A stretch of 64,000 nt of DNA. Origin: Oxytricha trifallax (lineage: Eukaryota; Ciliophora; Spirotrichea; Sporadotrichida; Oxytrichidae). The stretch is taken from assembly GCA_000711775.1 (NCBI GenBank), contig ARYC01016986.1:62001-126000 (forward strand). Reading direction: 5' to 3'. Positions within the stretch are counted from its first letter, which is position 1, and each line of letters starts with the position of its first letter. Shown piece by piece: positions 23,381 through 35,010 of the stretch. Position numbers and translations under genes: made by a program. Under the pieces are notes generated by a model. It saw only the letters and a program-made list of their open reading frames with translations, was not told where the DNA came from and searched no databases.

Positions 23381-25088
23381 ATGTTACAAAGCAAAAGTGA
23401 CTAGCTGAACTAATCTCTACTCTCAAACCCACCAGAAAATAATTAGACATAGGGGGATATGACATAAGAGGATGGTGTGAATAATCTCACTGAGAAGGAA
23501 GATCGAGTATTGACGTATTTAATTCCTTCAATAAAAAAAACAACTTTCGACTTTGATATTAATATTTATATTTTTTTGAAGGCAACTCTGAACAACACAT
23601 TAAGACTTCTTCTTTATTAGTTGATGACCGCCATAAATACGCTATATTCATAGACAATAAAGTTGTTTATTAAGATGAATATAGTTTATGTCTTAGAGAT
23701 CTATCTACAAATGCTGAACCAATTTAAATGAATAATCCTTACTGCGAAGGTAATCAGTTTAAACTAAACGATGGGTATTGGATTCATAAATCTTTTCATA
23801 AAAGATTAAAATTATTATTAATAGTATTAATCGAAATATTTAATTTTTAATTTTTAAATTTAATTCTTAATGAAACTTTATAATATTCATTAATTAATAG
23901 GTTCTCAGCATTTTATGATAAAAATCTGAAGTTATTTATTTATAAGCATTAACATATAGCCTTTCTACAATCAGCCTTTTGCATATATAGACTTAATGAC
24001 ATTTTTGATCCCGCCAACACCTACGATGACGAAAATGAAACTTGGTCGGCTAAATGCTAAAAAATTTAATTATAATTTGGTGACGGAGAAATTAAATGTT
24101 TAGAGGTCATTAAAAACCACTTTGTACTTGTAATGAATTCAGATGAAAGTCACTTTTGTAATATTGTACAAATTCGATTGCGATATTCAAAACCAAATGA
24201 AATTAAGAAAATGATATATACCAATTTCTTTCAACTAAAAGCAATTATAGTTTTAATTTTAACTATTTGAATAAAAGGACTTGGCAAATAAGACTATGGT
24301 CTCTGCAATGATTATCATGATAAAAAGTTAATCCTTTCGAATGAGATAAATTTTATTGCAGGAGCTGGCAATGTTTGAAAAATCATAAATCAAGAAAGTC
24401 ATATGGTTGCAGGAAAAGTAAATGAAACCAAATTACTTTAAGTGCTAGTTTAATATGTGAATATATTCATGAGTTTAAATTTAAAATTTTTAGTATGCAT
24501 AAAATCTCCCTTATGTATCGCAATCTTTAACTTAATTGACTCTTACTTTCTTAGGAGCACTTTCAATAAAATTTACTGTATCTACCTTCAAGTCGCATTA
24601 AGCGATAGATTAGTAGTTTTTAGTTGTGGCCTTTTAATATCTCCCTTTATAATTAAATTATTTTGAACTTAGGACATTGAGGAAATTAAATACAGGTGTC
24701 AATTTTAATAATTCTTATTCCTATGTCTTTAATTTTATGAACAGATAAATAAATTATAAACAGGACAATCCTTAGTCGCGAACTTATCTCTGAACTTTTA
24801 CTAGAGCTTTAAAAAAATATTTACTCTGTCTTTATTAAGCGAAGTTGAATAAAATAATTCAAAAGACTATTATCTTTGCTTATTCCATCAAGTAAAGCAC
24901 GAGTTTAAATCTTAATCTAGCATTCATATACACTATGCTACTGGATTTTTTTACCAAGATCTAGAAATGAAGATATTAATAAACGTGAATACCATTATTT
25001 TTATAAATTTTAGATAAGGATTTTGCAGAGGTGTAGAGGTCAGGAAAATGTTGATGAAACATTCGCTCTCTTGTTAAGAGAGAAATGA
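23381..25088 (+). CDS. Gene C, block 1: propeller-like protein (germline precursor)
   Basis: Starts at ATG 23381, chosen because the N-terminus MLQSKSDQLNQSLLSN matches that of C' (MLIDKSDQIHQSLLSD). MDS-like pieces: about 23381-23578, 23580-23776 (AIFIDNKVVYQDEYSLCLRD.., KLNDGYW), 23899-24215 (DIFDPANTYDDENETWSAKC..), 24275-24455 (DYGLCNDYHDKKLILSNEIN..), 24550-24660 (NKIYCIYLQVALSDRLVVFS..), 24745-25015 (DYYLCLFHQVKHEF.., HYATGFFYQDLEMKILIN) and 25016-25088, ending R-E-K-TGA. The repeated short strands suit a beta-propeller (inference); function unknown. Oddities: the frame shifts by one at a T run near 23571-23578, and TGA 24376-24378 (GAGNV-TGA-KIINQ) is in frame unless a small IES lies there. 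This copy may be a pseudogene. It lies 1.4 kb after the channel gene. Confidence 0.6.
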
Positions 25089-25319
25089 GCTAAGTATTTA
25101 ACAGTCTTGTCATTAATTACATAATCAATGTGATACTGCTAATATAAGAATTAATTTTGCTCTCTCTCTCTCTTTTTAAATTTAATGCTAATAGAAATTG
25201 AGACCTGACTCTAGCAGAAGATTTATGAAGTATCCTTGCTATAAATGTGTAATTTAAAAGATGCTTGACTTGATCGCTATAATCATTACATCCAAAATAT
25301 AACTTAAACAAAAGTCTCT

Positions 25320-25494
25320 CTACTCAGTGTCATATACTGACCCAAAACCTAACATATCCTTAAAAAAATATACTAATATTTAAACTAAAAACCCATACAT
25401 AAACCCTATTAAAACCCTAATAAAGTATGCACTAATATTCTACTTTTATCAATCATAAAATCAATCAAATAACTTCAGGGGTTTTGGGGTTTTG
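25320..25494. mobile_element. Solo TBE-like right end with telomere repeats
   Basis: Ends with GGGGTTTTGGGGTTTTG (25478-25494), identical to the right terminus of the complete TBE at 61486. The inner 100 bp keep only traces of the TBE inverted repeat (C-rich ACCCT motifs). No left partner was found upstream, so it is a truncated copy or a relative with a different inner repeat. It lies between genes C and D, the same interval that holds the complete TBE in block 2. Confidence 0.6.
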
Positions 25495-25557
25495 ATTATA
25501 TTTTGTAAATTTAATCATGAAAATTTACATTAATATAGCAAACTGATACTTTAAATT

Positions 25558-28500
25558 AAATTTTCTAAGAATACTGTCTTAAACCAAAAGATAGACAATC
25601 CTATTGAAGAGGAAATTAATATAGAGCTATTTTTCGAAAATATCAACTCAAAGATTGATTATGTGAAGAATGCGCCTGTAAGGTTATTGAATCTTGAAAA
25701 TGATAATCTTAAGGGGTTCTCCATTAACAGGAGTTGTTTAAAATTTATTTCTTACAAATCATACAATAACTGATATTAATTTTTTAATTGAAAAAAATTG
25801 TTATATTTATAATACTTAGTTATCAACAACATATATTTTAATTCTAAATTTAAAATTGTAATAATAGAAATCATTTCGTTATAATTAGGGTAAAAATTAA
25901 TAAATAATACTTCGTGTTTATTGCTATTATATGAATAATGTCAAAATCTAAAAATGTAGGTGAAAGTAGGTAAATTTAAAATAGAAAAAAAGTGCATATT
26001 ATATTTTAATTTTGAAATTCATAAATAGAATAGAAATTTTATTCTATAAATCAGTTAAGGTTGATAAAAACGCATATCTCTCAAATTTAATATACAAAAA
26101 TCATTAAAAAAAATTAATTTAAATTATAATTCATTTTGCTAACCATTAAAACCCTAATCTGATTGATTCTAATTATATATATTTTAGTTTTTAATATTTA
26201 CAAAGAATAAAATTAAAAAAATCCTTATTAATTCTTTATAAAAATCTAATGATTTCTAGCTTTTAAATAAATTAGAAATTTAAATTAACTTATCTTAAAA
26301 TTTATAAATAAATATAATTGTTCAAACCGAGATATCCCTCCTTATACCACTCCCTTTTGAAAAAAAAACATAATTTTTCTAAAGTAAGATTTTTATTTTT
26401 ACAACTATTTTGAGTTATATCGAGTTTAAATGATATGAGAGATTTAATTTTTTTTAATTTATCTTTTAAAATATAATTTAATATAATCATACATAAATTA
26501 GTAAATGCTATTGATAAATTAATTATATCAATTAATAATACTAATATTATTATTGCATAACCTTAAATGTAAAGAATGATGTAGATTCAGATTTTAATGA
26601 TAAAAATTTTATTTGAAATAGCATATGTTAAAGGATGGGGATGGGTATCTTGTTAGAACATATAATAATTATTATTATTATTAGTTAATGGTTACGGAAA
26701 TTAATACTGGAGTTAAAGCCAACCAGATAGATAAATCAGATATTTCTATGCTTTTAATTAATAATTAAAATTAATAAAATTAGGGCACTTAATGAAGCTT
26801 AATGAATGTTTAATTGAATTTTTCTTTTTGTAATTTGTTAAAGATATCTGTGCTTATAAAAAAATATTGGTTCTATGACTTACAGATTGAATTTTCTTCT
26901 AATATTAAATGATTTAAACTTGGCATATACACTTATTTATTACTTCACTTTTAAATAATTCTGTCAAAAATTAATTAATTTGAATATAAAGGCTTTTTTT
27001 TAAAAAAAATCTGAAAGTGCCATAAAAAAGTGAACTTATTTTTCATTCTTATGGGGAAACATGTTTTTCTTTTGAAGATGTTGCTTTAAATAAAAACTAC
27101 ATAGATCTATTAAGAAGCTAGAATTGGAGTTAGGAACAATTTATTAAGAATTAATTATTATTATTGGCAATTAATATAAATGTTTGGCCAATTTTAAATG
27201 CTCATGTCTCAATTATTTGTCTTTATAAATAATCCAATGAGGGTGTGTAAATTTGATTTTCACCTATCTATATTTAATTTAGCCTTTAATAATTCATTTT
27301 TAATCTAATTGTTCTTAACTACATCCTCTCTTTTTAAAAAATCCTTGGGGTTTTATTTTCTAATATAATATTAGATGATAAGACTAAATTTCTTTAACTT
27401 ATGGCAAAACATCTTTATGATTATAACATCGAGTATATAGAAAATTATTATCTAAATATAATAATTATGATTGAAAAATTCAAAGCTTTATCATATTTTA
27501 TAATATAAAGTATATTTAATGTGGATAACTCATATTTAATTATTTTTCTATATTTAAAATTAAATCTTTTCATATAAATAAAGTTGCGAATTAGTCCATT
27601 TCCATGAGAATTATATCGTGCTTAAGGATTGTAAAGGAAGTGATTCCTTTGTAATATTAATCAATCATGAACAATTTATTTTTTATTTATAAATAAATTA
27701 ATGAAGTATAATATTATAATAGTTAAGTAAATTTTCAAGGGGAAGTTTCTTCAATTTTCGAATGGTTTACTTTATATCAAACTATATTTTTATTATTACC
27801 ATTTTATTTTCCATTAACTTAATTATTTTATAAAGTTTAAAAACGATTTCTTACAATAACTTATGTTAAGATAATAAGTTATAATTGCATTTATTTGATT
27901 AAATTTTAAGAAATTTTAAATTATCTTCTTATCAATAAATATCAATTCATGAGTTGGGTAAAAAATATATTAACAATTATTATATTATATGTAACATTTT
28001 TAGCGATGAAATTCCCCCAAATTAAGTCTTAAAATATGTTTAACTTAACCTTATCTCTATTAATAAATTAGAAAATTATTAATTATTGTATTTTTTAATA
28101 AAAATTTATATCTGGAAAATTCCCTCTCAAAAATTTATGTTATTATTTTATATTACAAATTAAAAAATTTCGAATTTTTTCCTTTTCTTTTTAGATATAA
28201 CTTTAATTAAATAAATTATTTAAAATAGAAATTATTTACTAATCTTAAAATATTTTAGTCATAGACTTTGATTTAATGAAATCAGAAGAGGCTTTCAATA
28301 TTAAATATAATTATTTTCTATAATCCCGCCTTATTTTTATATCAAAACTTAATTTAAATTAAAAATTTTGTAATATATGGGAATCAATACCTTATTCAAC
28401 TCCCTTTATAAAAAAAACAGTATGCTCATAAATGACATAATCTTTTTAAATAAACTGAAATATTAATTTAAATTTTTTTAATATCAAATCTGATCATTAT

Positions 28501-30349
28501 TAAGTAACATTATTTTAGTTTTTTTTCAATGAATTTTGATTTAATTTCAACAAAACTCTATTATTAATTTATTATATTATTGATTTGATTATAGAACTAG
28601 GAATTTTCTAAATCTCTTTTTAGTAATCTATAAATACATAAAATTTGATTTTTAAATAATCAATTTTAGATTATTTGTTTATTTATATTTACAATTGAAT
28701 GTTGTGCATACTATCCCTGACCCTATAACTTTCGTATAAAATTCTAACATGTACTTAACTTTGGACAAATCCAAGACAGAATATTTGTTCTACAAAATCT
28801 AAAAGAAGATCAAAGATGATGATTGTACACATAAGTTAAAGTAAATCTCAAATAAACAAACTTAAAATATATCTGCTGATTTTGATATTAAATATGCAAA
28901 GCTCGTGGATCAAAACTAAATGATATATCTTTTTGGGAAATATGGCAAGAATAATCCTAAAACATAAAATGCTTTGAGATCTAAATTGATTATGATTGAT
29001 CAAGTCAACATGATAGTTGTCAATAAACTAACATTTAACGAGGATTTTCCAAAAAAAATTCAATGAATTTATTGTAACTAATGATTTGAGATAAATGATA
29101 GTTTGGCACAAAAATTAAAACGTAATAATATTGGTTAAATTAAATGAATTAATGGATTTAATTTGAAAATTAAAAATTAGGGATTTAAATTGGCAAATTT
29201 TCATCATTAATTTTTTTTAAATTGAAGAAAAAATGTTTTTAATGGCATTATTTAAATTCATCCTTACTATGCCTCTTCTAATTAAGAAGACAACATGTTA
29301 GTGCCTTAATAACTAATAACTAATTTGAAAGAAGATGATTATTAATAATGATTTTTATATTGATATTTTTTTAGTTCAATAATATAGAGATTAATTTTAA
29401 TTTTACAACAAATAAAAAAAAATTAATTAATAAGTATATTATATAAGATATATAAATAAATAATATGGATAGAATAATAAATTATTAAAGGGATTTTAAT
29501 CATAATTATAAATAATTTACAAAAAATTTGCTTTAAATATAAAATATTCATGGTTCAAATGAATTTTCAAGCTTTTAGAGTTTTTAATTTCTCATTAACC
29601 AATTTAAACCCCAAAACCCCTTCATCAAATACTTTAGAGATTTAAATATAGGTTAAATTAAGGTTCTTATTTTTTTATTATATTAAAATCATTAGGAAAA
29701 ATAATTATGAGGTGAATATAATTAAATGTTTATTTATGAAAAATAATATTTTTATTCAATGTAAAAAAGCCATTTCGAAAATAAAAATAATTTAGAAATT
29801 AGGGTAATGACCCTTTGATTAAAAAAATAAAAATAAATAAAAAATATTAGAATTATTTATCAATAATCCCTAAATTTTAATTATTAGATAATTAATATGG
29901 AGTTTTACTTTGAAATGATGATTTTTCTTGGAAAAAATTAAAAGGATCACCTATATCTTATAGATTAATGTCATTATATAAATTGGGATATATTATATTC
30001 AATTTTGAATCATAATTTAAGTTTAAAAAAATATGTTATATATGGGAAACAAAAATATATGTATTATAATAAACTAATAAGCATCATAATTTTGACTTAA
30101 TCACCCTAAAATGCCTGAGTACATTTTAAAATGAATAATTAAGAGACTTTTGACCAATTATTGTTGTTTTAATTAATTTTAACTTATGATAAGTTCTAAG
30201 TATAGTTACTTACTTCTGATTAAAACATTTTGATATTCAAATCTTCTGAAAACGATTGTGAAGTCATGATTTGTGAATCTAAAGATTACCCAGTTAAATT
30301 TGAGAAAACATTCAATTTTGGATTTGGTAAGGCAAAATAAGCAAAATGA
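25558..30349 (+). CDS. Gene D, block 1: unrecognised multi-MDS gene
   Basis: Coding pieces found only with TAA/TAG as Gln: d1 25562-25740 (ENINSKIDYVKNAPVRLLNL..), d2 about 27013-27135 (SELIFHSYGETCFSFEDVAL..), d3 about 27584-27690 (ENYIVLKDCKGSDSFVILIN), short possible pieces near 28010 and 28256, d6 about 28699-29055 (ADFDIKYAKLVDQNQMIYLF.., KLIMIDQVNMIVVNKLTF) and d7 30231-30349, ending A-K-TGA. d1-d3 have clear paralogues in D' (63105-64000) in the same order. The Y-L-F-G-K-Y-G-like strands of d6 recall kelch or propeller repeats, but I do not recognise the family. The start codon was not determined. The IESs hold a dispersed repeat (26635-26760), a MITE (27122-27355), a TBE-like end (29606-29690) and otherwise AT-rich DNA. 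Confidence 0.6.
25562..25740 (+). CDS. Gene D, MDS d1
   Basis: Open throughout. The end ..NLENDNLKGFSINRSC aligns with ..DCSDANLKGFQCNKS of D' (63105-63245). The start is not resolved. A 1.27-kb IES follows. Confidence 0.65.
26635..26760. repeat. Dispersed repeat, second copy
   Basis: Shares TTACGGAAATTAATACTGG and the following GATAGATAAATCAGATA-like sequence with the copy-1-specific IES at 17446-17620. Preceded by a TAT/ATT run in both places. Non-coding. Confidence 0.65.
27013..27135 (+). CDS. Gene D, MDS d2
   Basis: Reads SELIFHSYGETCFSFEDVAL.., parallel to KIIQSYGNIYFSNFILYQDL of D' (63780-63895). Boundaries approximate. The MITE-B copy at 27122 overlaps or abuts its end. Confidence 0.55.
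27122..27355. mobile_element. MITE family B, decayed copy
   Basis: The inner parts match the copies at 2493 and 37375 (TTATTATTATTGGCAATTAA, CCAATGAGGGTGTGTAAATT and TAATTGTTCTTAACTACATC). Its arms are degenerate and only the right side still shows GGGGTTTTA. Old copy inside the d2-d3 IES. Confidence 0.6.
27584..27690 (+). CDS. Gene D, MDS d3
   Basis: Reads CELVHFHENYIVLKDCKGSD.. followed by SFVILINHEQ. Strong parallel in D': VFENFITIKAKSGEQRVVLI (63921-64000). Boundaries approximate. About 1 kb of IES follows, with possible tiny pieces at 28010-28045 (FSDEIPPNQVLKYV) and 28256-28300 (VIDFDLMKSEEAFNI). Confidence 0.65.
28699..29055 (+). CDS. Gene D, longest MDS
   Basis: About 119 codons open with many TAA codons as Gln: VVHTIPDPITFVQNSNMYLT.., KYAKLVDQNQMIYLFGKYGK.., IDQVNMIVVNKLTFNEDFPK. 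Kelch-like strand pattern (inference). Its counterpart in block 2 lies beyond the window. 1.17 kb of IES follows, containing the TBE-like end at 29606. Confidence 0.65.
29606..29690. mobile_element. Solo TBE-like left end
   Basis: AAACCCCAAAACCCCTTCAT continues into sequence that follows the TBE inverted repeat with gaps (CTTTxGAxTTT..ATAGxTT..GGxxCTTAT). No partner end was found. Decayed fragment in the last IES of gene D. Confidence 0.5.
30231..30349 (+). CDS. Gene D, last MDS with stop
   Basis: Reads IFKSSENDCEVMICESKDYP.. and FEKTFNFGFGKAKQAK, then TGA at 30347. The stop and the lack of later pieces suggest the C-terminus. The 984 bp to 31333 are AT-rich with nothing recognised. Confidence 0.55.
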
Positions 30350-31333
30350 TAATGTAAATAAAGTCAATAAATAAAAAAAATGAATACCGCTTCAGCTCTT
30401 GAAAATTGAAATGATTTTTTTTATAAAACTAGCAATCGAATAATTATGAATTCTTAAAGTCATCAAAATTTAAATTCTTAATTAGTTTTTTTAGGGCAAA
30501 AATTGTTTATGTGCTTTATATAGAATAATCCGCGATTTTTTAAAAAAATTATAAAAATTATTAAAAGTAAAAAGAAAATTAGCATTTATCTTTTTAAAAA
30601 TTATTACGTGAAAATTTTCTTTTCTTAATTTTTTCTCTTTTACTAATTTTTATGTTAAATTTAGAAAATGTTGGATCACTCTTTTTAATGTATATAAAAA
30701 ATGTTTGCCCTGAATAAACAATTAAGAATATGAATTTTGATGACATGAAAGATTTATAATTATTCGATTGTTAGTTTTATACAATAAAAGAATTGCAAAA
30801 ATTGAGAGTTAAGTAATATTCATTTTTATATTTATTTTTTCTTATTTACATTGTCACTTTATTAAATTAGCTTTATTCAGAAAGTTCACTTTGGAAGTAA
30901 TATTATAATATAAATTTCTATTTAAATGAAATTAAAATTATTTCAAAAATAATTAAAATTATGGTATGATGAGTAAAAATTTGTTAATCAAGTATAGTTT
31001 TTATATAAAGGAAATTTTAATTATGATTTCATCTTAAATAAATATGTATAATCAATTTAAAATTTCTCTTGTTAAAAAAATAATTAAAAACATTTGGGTG
31101 TTGTAGTCAATTGTTCACTCACGTAACAATTTCTCATAGTATGTAACAATTGCCCACTGTATATAATTTTTTCTATCATTATATGAAAGTGCAGACAAAA
31201 AATATAAATAAAACTGCAGGATTTTAGAGTTTTACAGCCCATTACGTGGTCACAAGAGACAGAGCTCTCTTCGAAAACCCATTATTCCTCTTTTGTAAGT
31301 AAATAGATGTATTATTTGTGAAATTTAATCGTA

Positions 31334-31972
31334 AAAATTTTCGGCTTTGGGATCAATCACGCCCCCCCATAATGTATATTTTTATTATATTTTTGTAGTC
31401 TGATAGAGTTTTTGACGCTGAGTAATAGTAGCTAATAAACTACGAGTGTGCGATCAATAGTTTTCGAGATATGGCCACATATAAGTTCACATTTTATATA
31501 TAAAATTATAGTTAAAATTATTAAAATATTTCTAATTTTTCATAAAAATATAATTTTTATGAAAAATATCAATTTAGAGGATTTAATGAAAATTTAAAGA
31601 ATTTATTTAATTTATCAAAATAAATTCATAATAAATTTATTTTACATTCTTGTAATAAAATTAAAGTCCTAATAATTTATTATGATTTTATTTTGATAAA
31701 TTAAATAAATTCTTTAAATTTTCATTAAATCCTCTAAATTGATATTTTTCATAAAAATTATATTTTTATGAAAAATTAGAAATATTTTAATAATTTTAAC
31801 TATAATTTTATATATAAAATGTGAACTTATATGTGGCCATATCTCGAAAGCTTTTGATTGCAAACTCGTAGTTTATTAGCTACTATTACTCAGCGTCAAA
31901 AACTCTATCAGACTACAAAAATAAAAATATACGTTATGGGGGGGGCGTGTTTGATCCCATAGCCAAATTTTC
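31334..31972. mobile_element. 640-bp palindrome with C7/G8 runs in its arms
   Basis: The left arm starts near ATTTTCGGCTTTGGGATCAA, has CCCCCCC at 31362-31368 and runs about 300 bp. The right arm is its near-perfect complement, with GGGGGGGG near 31938. The centre is AT-rich. No ORF. The high arm identity suggests a recent insertion. It directly abuts the ISXO2-like transposase remnant. Confidence 0.75.
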
Positions 31973-32029
31973 ATATATTGTTTATGTTAAATGTATGTTA
32001 TATTTTGGGTAACCTGGTAATGTATAATA

Positions 32030-32810
32030 CATATGCTTGATATGATACTTAAGAACTGTCCAGTGCCCTTCTGTTAAATTACTATATTCCATTGTCCATT
32101 AATTACCATTTTAAGATTAATGAATTTGTCTCGGATGTTTAATTTCTAGTTCTTCCGAGTTTATTCATTAATAATTTGACCAACCTTCTCTATGGACAAT
32201 ACTCTTTTTCCAGTCATTTTATGTTATTAATAATTCAAATGTCTATGTTGTCCTATTTTTGACATTGAATATTTTACAACATTAAGTCCCTTCTTTTATT
32301 AAACCTAATATCCAGATTTACCTTTCATAAATTTATCTTCTAAAAAACTGTATCTTAAAGATCTATATGTCCAAAGTGTCACGTCCAATTATATTAGTAT
32401 TTAATTAGAAGCTATGCTTTTCTATAAGCATATTTCTTTTATAATGCTTTATAAGCTTTGATATATTTAGCAAATAGATTATCTAGTTGTTCTTAAATAA
32501 TGATTATCTTAAAGGTACTTGACAGCTTTGGATATATTGACGCCAGAAAGAAAGAGATTAATTTTACCTTCATAAAAGGTTTTTGATAACACATATGAGG
32601 ACAGTTTATTCATGACCTTATCTTATTGATTTTCTTGACACGGACTATGTATATATCATATTCATAATTTAGACTTTCTAGACTATGATTTTGATGATAG
32701 AATTTAATAGACATCTATGATTAACAGTGTTAGCATTTAAGATTTTTCTTAACAATACCCAAGTCATCAAAGCGTTTAAGTACAGAGCAAGTTTCTGTTT
32801 CATATTGTGT
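32030..32810 (-). pseudogene. Decayed ISXO2/Merlin-like DDE transposase
   Basis: On the minus strand, pieces in different frames follow the ISXO2 (IS1595/Merlin) order: a zinc-ribbon-like N-terminus (GIVKKNLKCQHCQSQMSIKF), a middle segment (KTFYEGKINLFLSGVNISKA), the catalytic-core block IWILGLIKEGT, then IVHREGWSNY (family pattern: acidic residue, G-W..Y) and the late block NLTEGHWTVLKYHIK (family: EG.W..LK). Several frame changes and at least one in-frame TGA make it inactive. Terminal repeats were not identified; a C-rich stretch at 32905-33020 may belong to one end. Known biology: this family moves as plain cut-and-paste DNA. Confidence 0.6.
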
Positions 32811-32904
32811 TTGCCTAACCTATGAAAACATTATTACATTTTAATATTATATTTTAACGATTAAATATCACACATAAAACATCAATTAACTTACAAAAAA
32901 GATC

Positions 32905-33020
32905 TCTCCTGAAACCCCTGTACAGGAGCGGTGCCCCCTTGACCCCTTCAATTACTTTGTATAACAAAGCGAAAACAAGTGGCTCTGCCCCTGATAACCC
33001 CGTTAAGAACTGAACCCCTT
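32905..33020. other. C-rich patch next to the transposase remnant
   Basis: Contains GCCCCCTTGACCCCTTCAAT and CTGCCCCTGATAACCCCGTT. Its composition is unlike the AT-rich surroundings. Possibly an element end; not coding. Confidence 0.35.
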
Positions 33021-33244
33021 TATATTTAATATAAAATTTAATGAATAATTAAAATATGAATATAATTTATTAAGAGCATTTTTCATTCATTTTTGAATTG
33101 CTATATTTTTATTGAGATAAGGGAGAATACCAATTAAGATTTGTATTTTTCATTTTGTTGGAGTTTCCTAAATTTTTTTTTTATGTAAATTTTATTACAT
33201 TTATAAATCCATTGAATATCAAGAGAATATTGAAGTGTAATAGG

Positions 33245-33432
33245 AAGAGAAGTACCTGGAGTGTAAATTACAGCTAAAAGAACTGAGGACACTTTGAATC
33301 ATCTATATTACTTAAGAAATATAAATATAGTGGATCAATTCCAGCCTAACATGCCTAAATTATTTAGATAAAAACTGGTATTCAGAAGAATTGAGAAAGT
33401 TCTTGGATAGTGCCTAGAATCGATGCTAATTA
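33245..33432 (+). CDS. Unrecognised open fragment, plus strand
   Basis: About 62 codons open (TAA/TAG as Gln): KRTEDTLNHLYYLRNINIVD.., QFQPNMPKLFRQKLVFRRIE.. Less AT-rich than the spacer. Could be an MDS of an unrelated gene or an upstream MDS of channel copy 2. No paralogue seen in block 1. Confidence 0.35.
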
Positions 33433-33457
33433 AAATATTGATTAAATTTTTATTGTA

Positions 33458-33815
33458 GAAATACATTTGAAAATAAAAATAAATTGAATTAAAATATAAT
33501 TAAATCAATTATTGTCATTTAACTTCTGGAAATTTGAAAATATGGTGCTTGTTCGATAGATAATTTAAATTTAGCTGGACTTTACTAAAGGTGGTACACC
33601 TCTATCGCATCTTAGAAGCAAGATAAATCAACAATAATATGAGCATTAAAATCAACTAAACAAATCACCTAAGATTATAATCGATTATCTTGCTTCTAAG
33701 ATGCAATAGAGGTGTACCTCCTTTAGTAAAGTGCAGCTAATTTTAAATTATCTATCGAACAAGCACCATATTTTTTATATTTCCAGAAGTTAACTGACAA
33801 TAATTGATTTAATTG
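33458..33815. mobile_element. MITE family A, copy 2
   Basis: The left end ATTGTAGAAATACATTTG resembles the family end. The arms (TGTTCGATAGATAATTTAAA.. and CTATCGAACAAGCACCATAT) are close complements around a short centre with GGTGGTACACCTCTATCGCA. Non-coding. Confidence 0.7.
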
Positions 33816-33916
33816 TGAAAAGAAATAAAATTATTGTAAGGGTGATATGTAAAATAACTCAATTCATTTTGAATTTTTATTTTTAAAGAATAACCTTACC
33901 TTAGACTAAGTATTTT

Positions 33917-34171
33917 TCACTTTTTATTTTTTTAAATTGTGAATTTATCTTCTCTTTAAATTATTTGATATTTTATGTCTTGCCTCTCTCTTCTTTAAGT
34001 TTCATTTATCATCGAAACTAGAGTTTTCAATCTAATTTTAGTCTTTCTTCTCATAGTTACATCATTTTCCATAGTTAGTCTTTTTAATTATCTAATAGGT
34101 ATTCCTTACCTCTTTTTAGCTATCCTCAATGACGATTTCACTTAGTTTAATGTTTTTCCATTAGTCAGCAT
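33917..34171 (-). CDS. Small basic ORF, 84 aa, possibly DNA-binding
   Basis: A complete frame on the minus strand from ATG (34169-34171) to TGA (33917-33919), reading TAA/TAG as Gln: MLTNGKTLNQVKSSLRIAKK.., RLTMENDVTMRRKTKIRLKT.. Highly basic with a helix-turn-helix-like start. Unknown; could be a transposase N-terminus or a stand-alone MDS. No paralogue in the window. Confidence 0.35.
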
Positions 34172-34876
34172 TTAAAAATTGTAATAAGACAAAAATGAAA
34201 TTGTGGAAATAAAACTTATCATTTAGGATATTTAAAATGACGAAAAAAATTAAAATCGGGAATATGGCACATTAAATAAGATGCTATACAGATTGATTAA
34301 TTTTTAATATATCTGAGTTCGAGACTCTTTATATTAAGACTTTTTTATTATGATTTAAGTATTTCAATCGCTTATACTTATACATCACTTTTTACTGATT
34401 TAAAAATAATTCACGATGACTTTTAATAATAATACTAATGGGATTTTATTTTATTTTATTTTAAATTCAATTCATTTTTTCAAATTCAAGAGTATTTCTA
34501 CTATAATAAATTATATATAACTCTTTTAATGAAATTAGACCAGAACTTAATTGACAATGGTAATAAAATAAAGATTAAAAATAATATTATATTTTAGGGC
34601 AGGAAACTTCCCTAAGAAGTTTTTTCATAAACCAGTGTAGGAAACTTGCACTCCCTTTAAATTTTTATTTAAAAATATTTAATTTATCTTACAAGTTAAT
34701 ATTTTAATTTTAATGAAAAAAATTAGGTTACTTTAAATTATATACCTCAATAAATCTAAGTTCATATTATGTAAGACTAATTTTTTGTTGTTGCAATTAT
34801 AATTTAATTTAATATAAAATATTTATTTAATTAAAGTTTGATATTTATGTAGTGAATTTAATTTTTAAGCTTAAAT

Positions 34877-35010
34877 AATAATGAGGAGATAATCTTTAGT
34901 CCAACTTCATCAGACGGTCACTATATAGCCTAAATAAATTACAAAGATAAATGCATATATAATAAGAAAAATCTGTGCATTTACGAAGATATTCTCATTT
35001 AATTTCATTA
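34877..35010 (+). CDS. Channel copy 2, upstream MDS (propeller-like)
   Basis: Reads NNEEIIFSPTSSDGHYIAQI.., CIYNKKNLCIYEDILIQF: WD-like strands. Boundaries and any earlier MDS unresolved. No counterpart found in block 1. An IES of about 565 bp follows. Confidence 0.5.

Noticed and set aside
34441-34600. Coding potential in spacer upstream of channel copy 2
   Set aside because: Open frames are short, Phe/Asn/Ile-rich and typical of AT-rich IES DNA; no paralogue.
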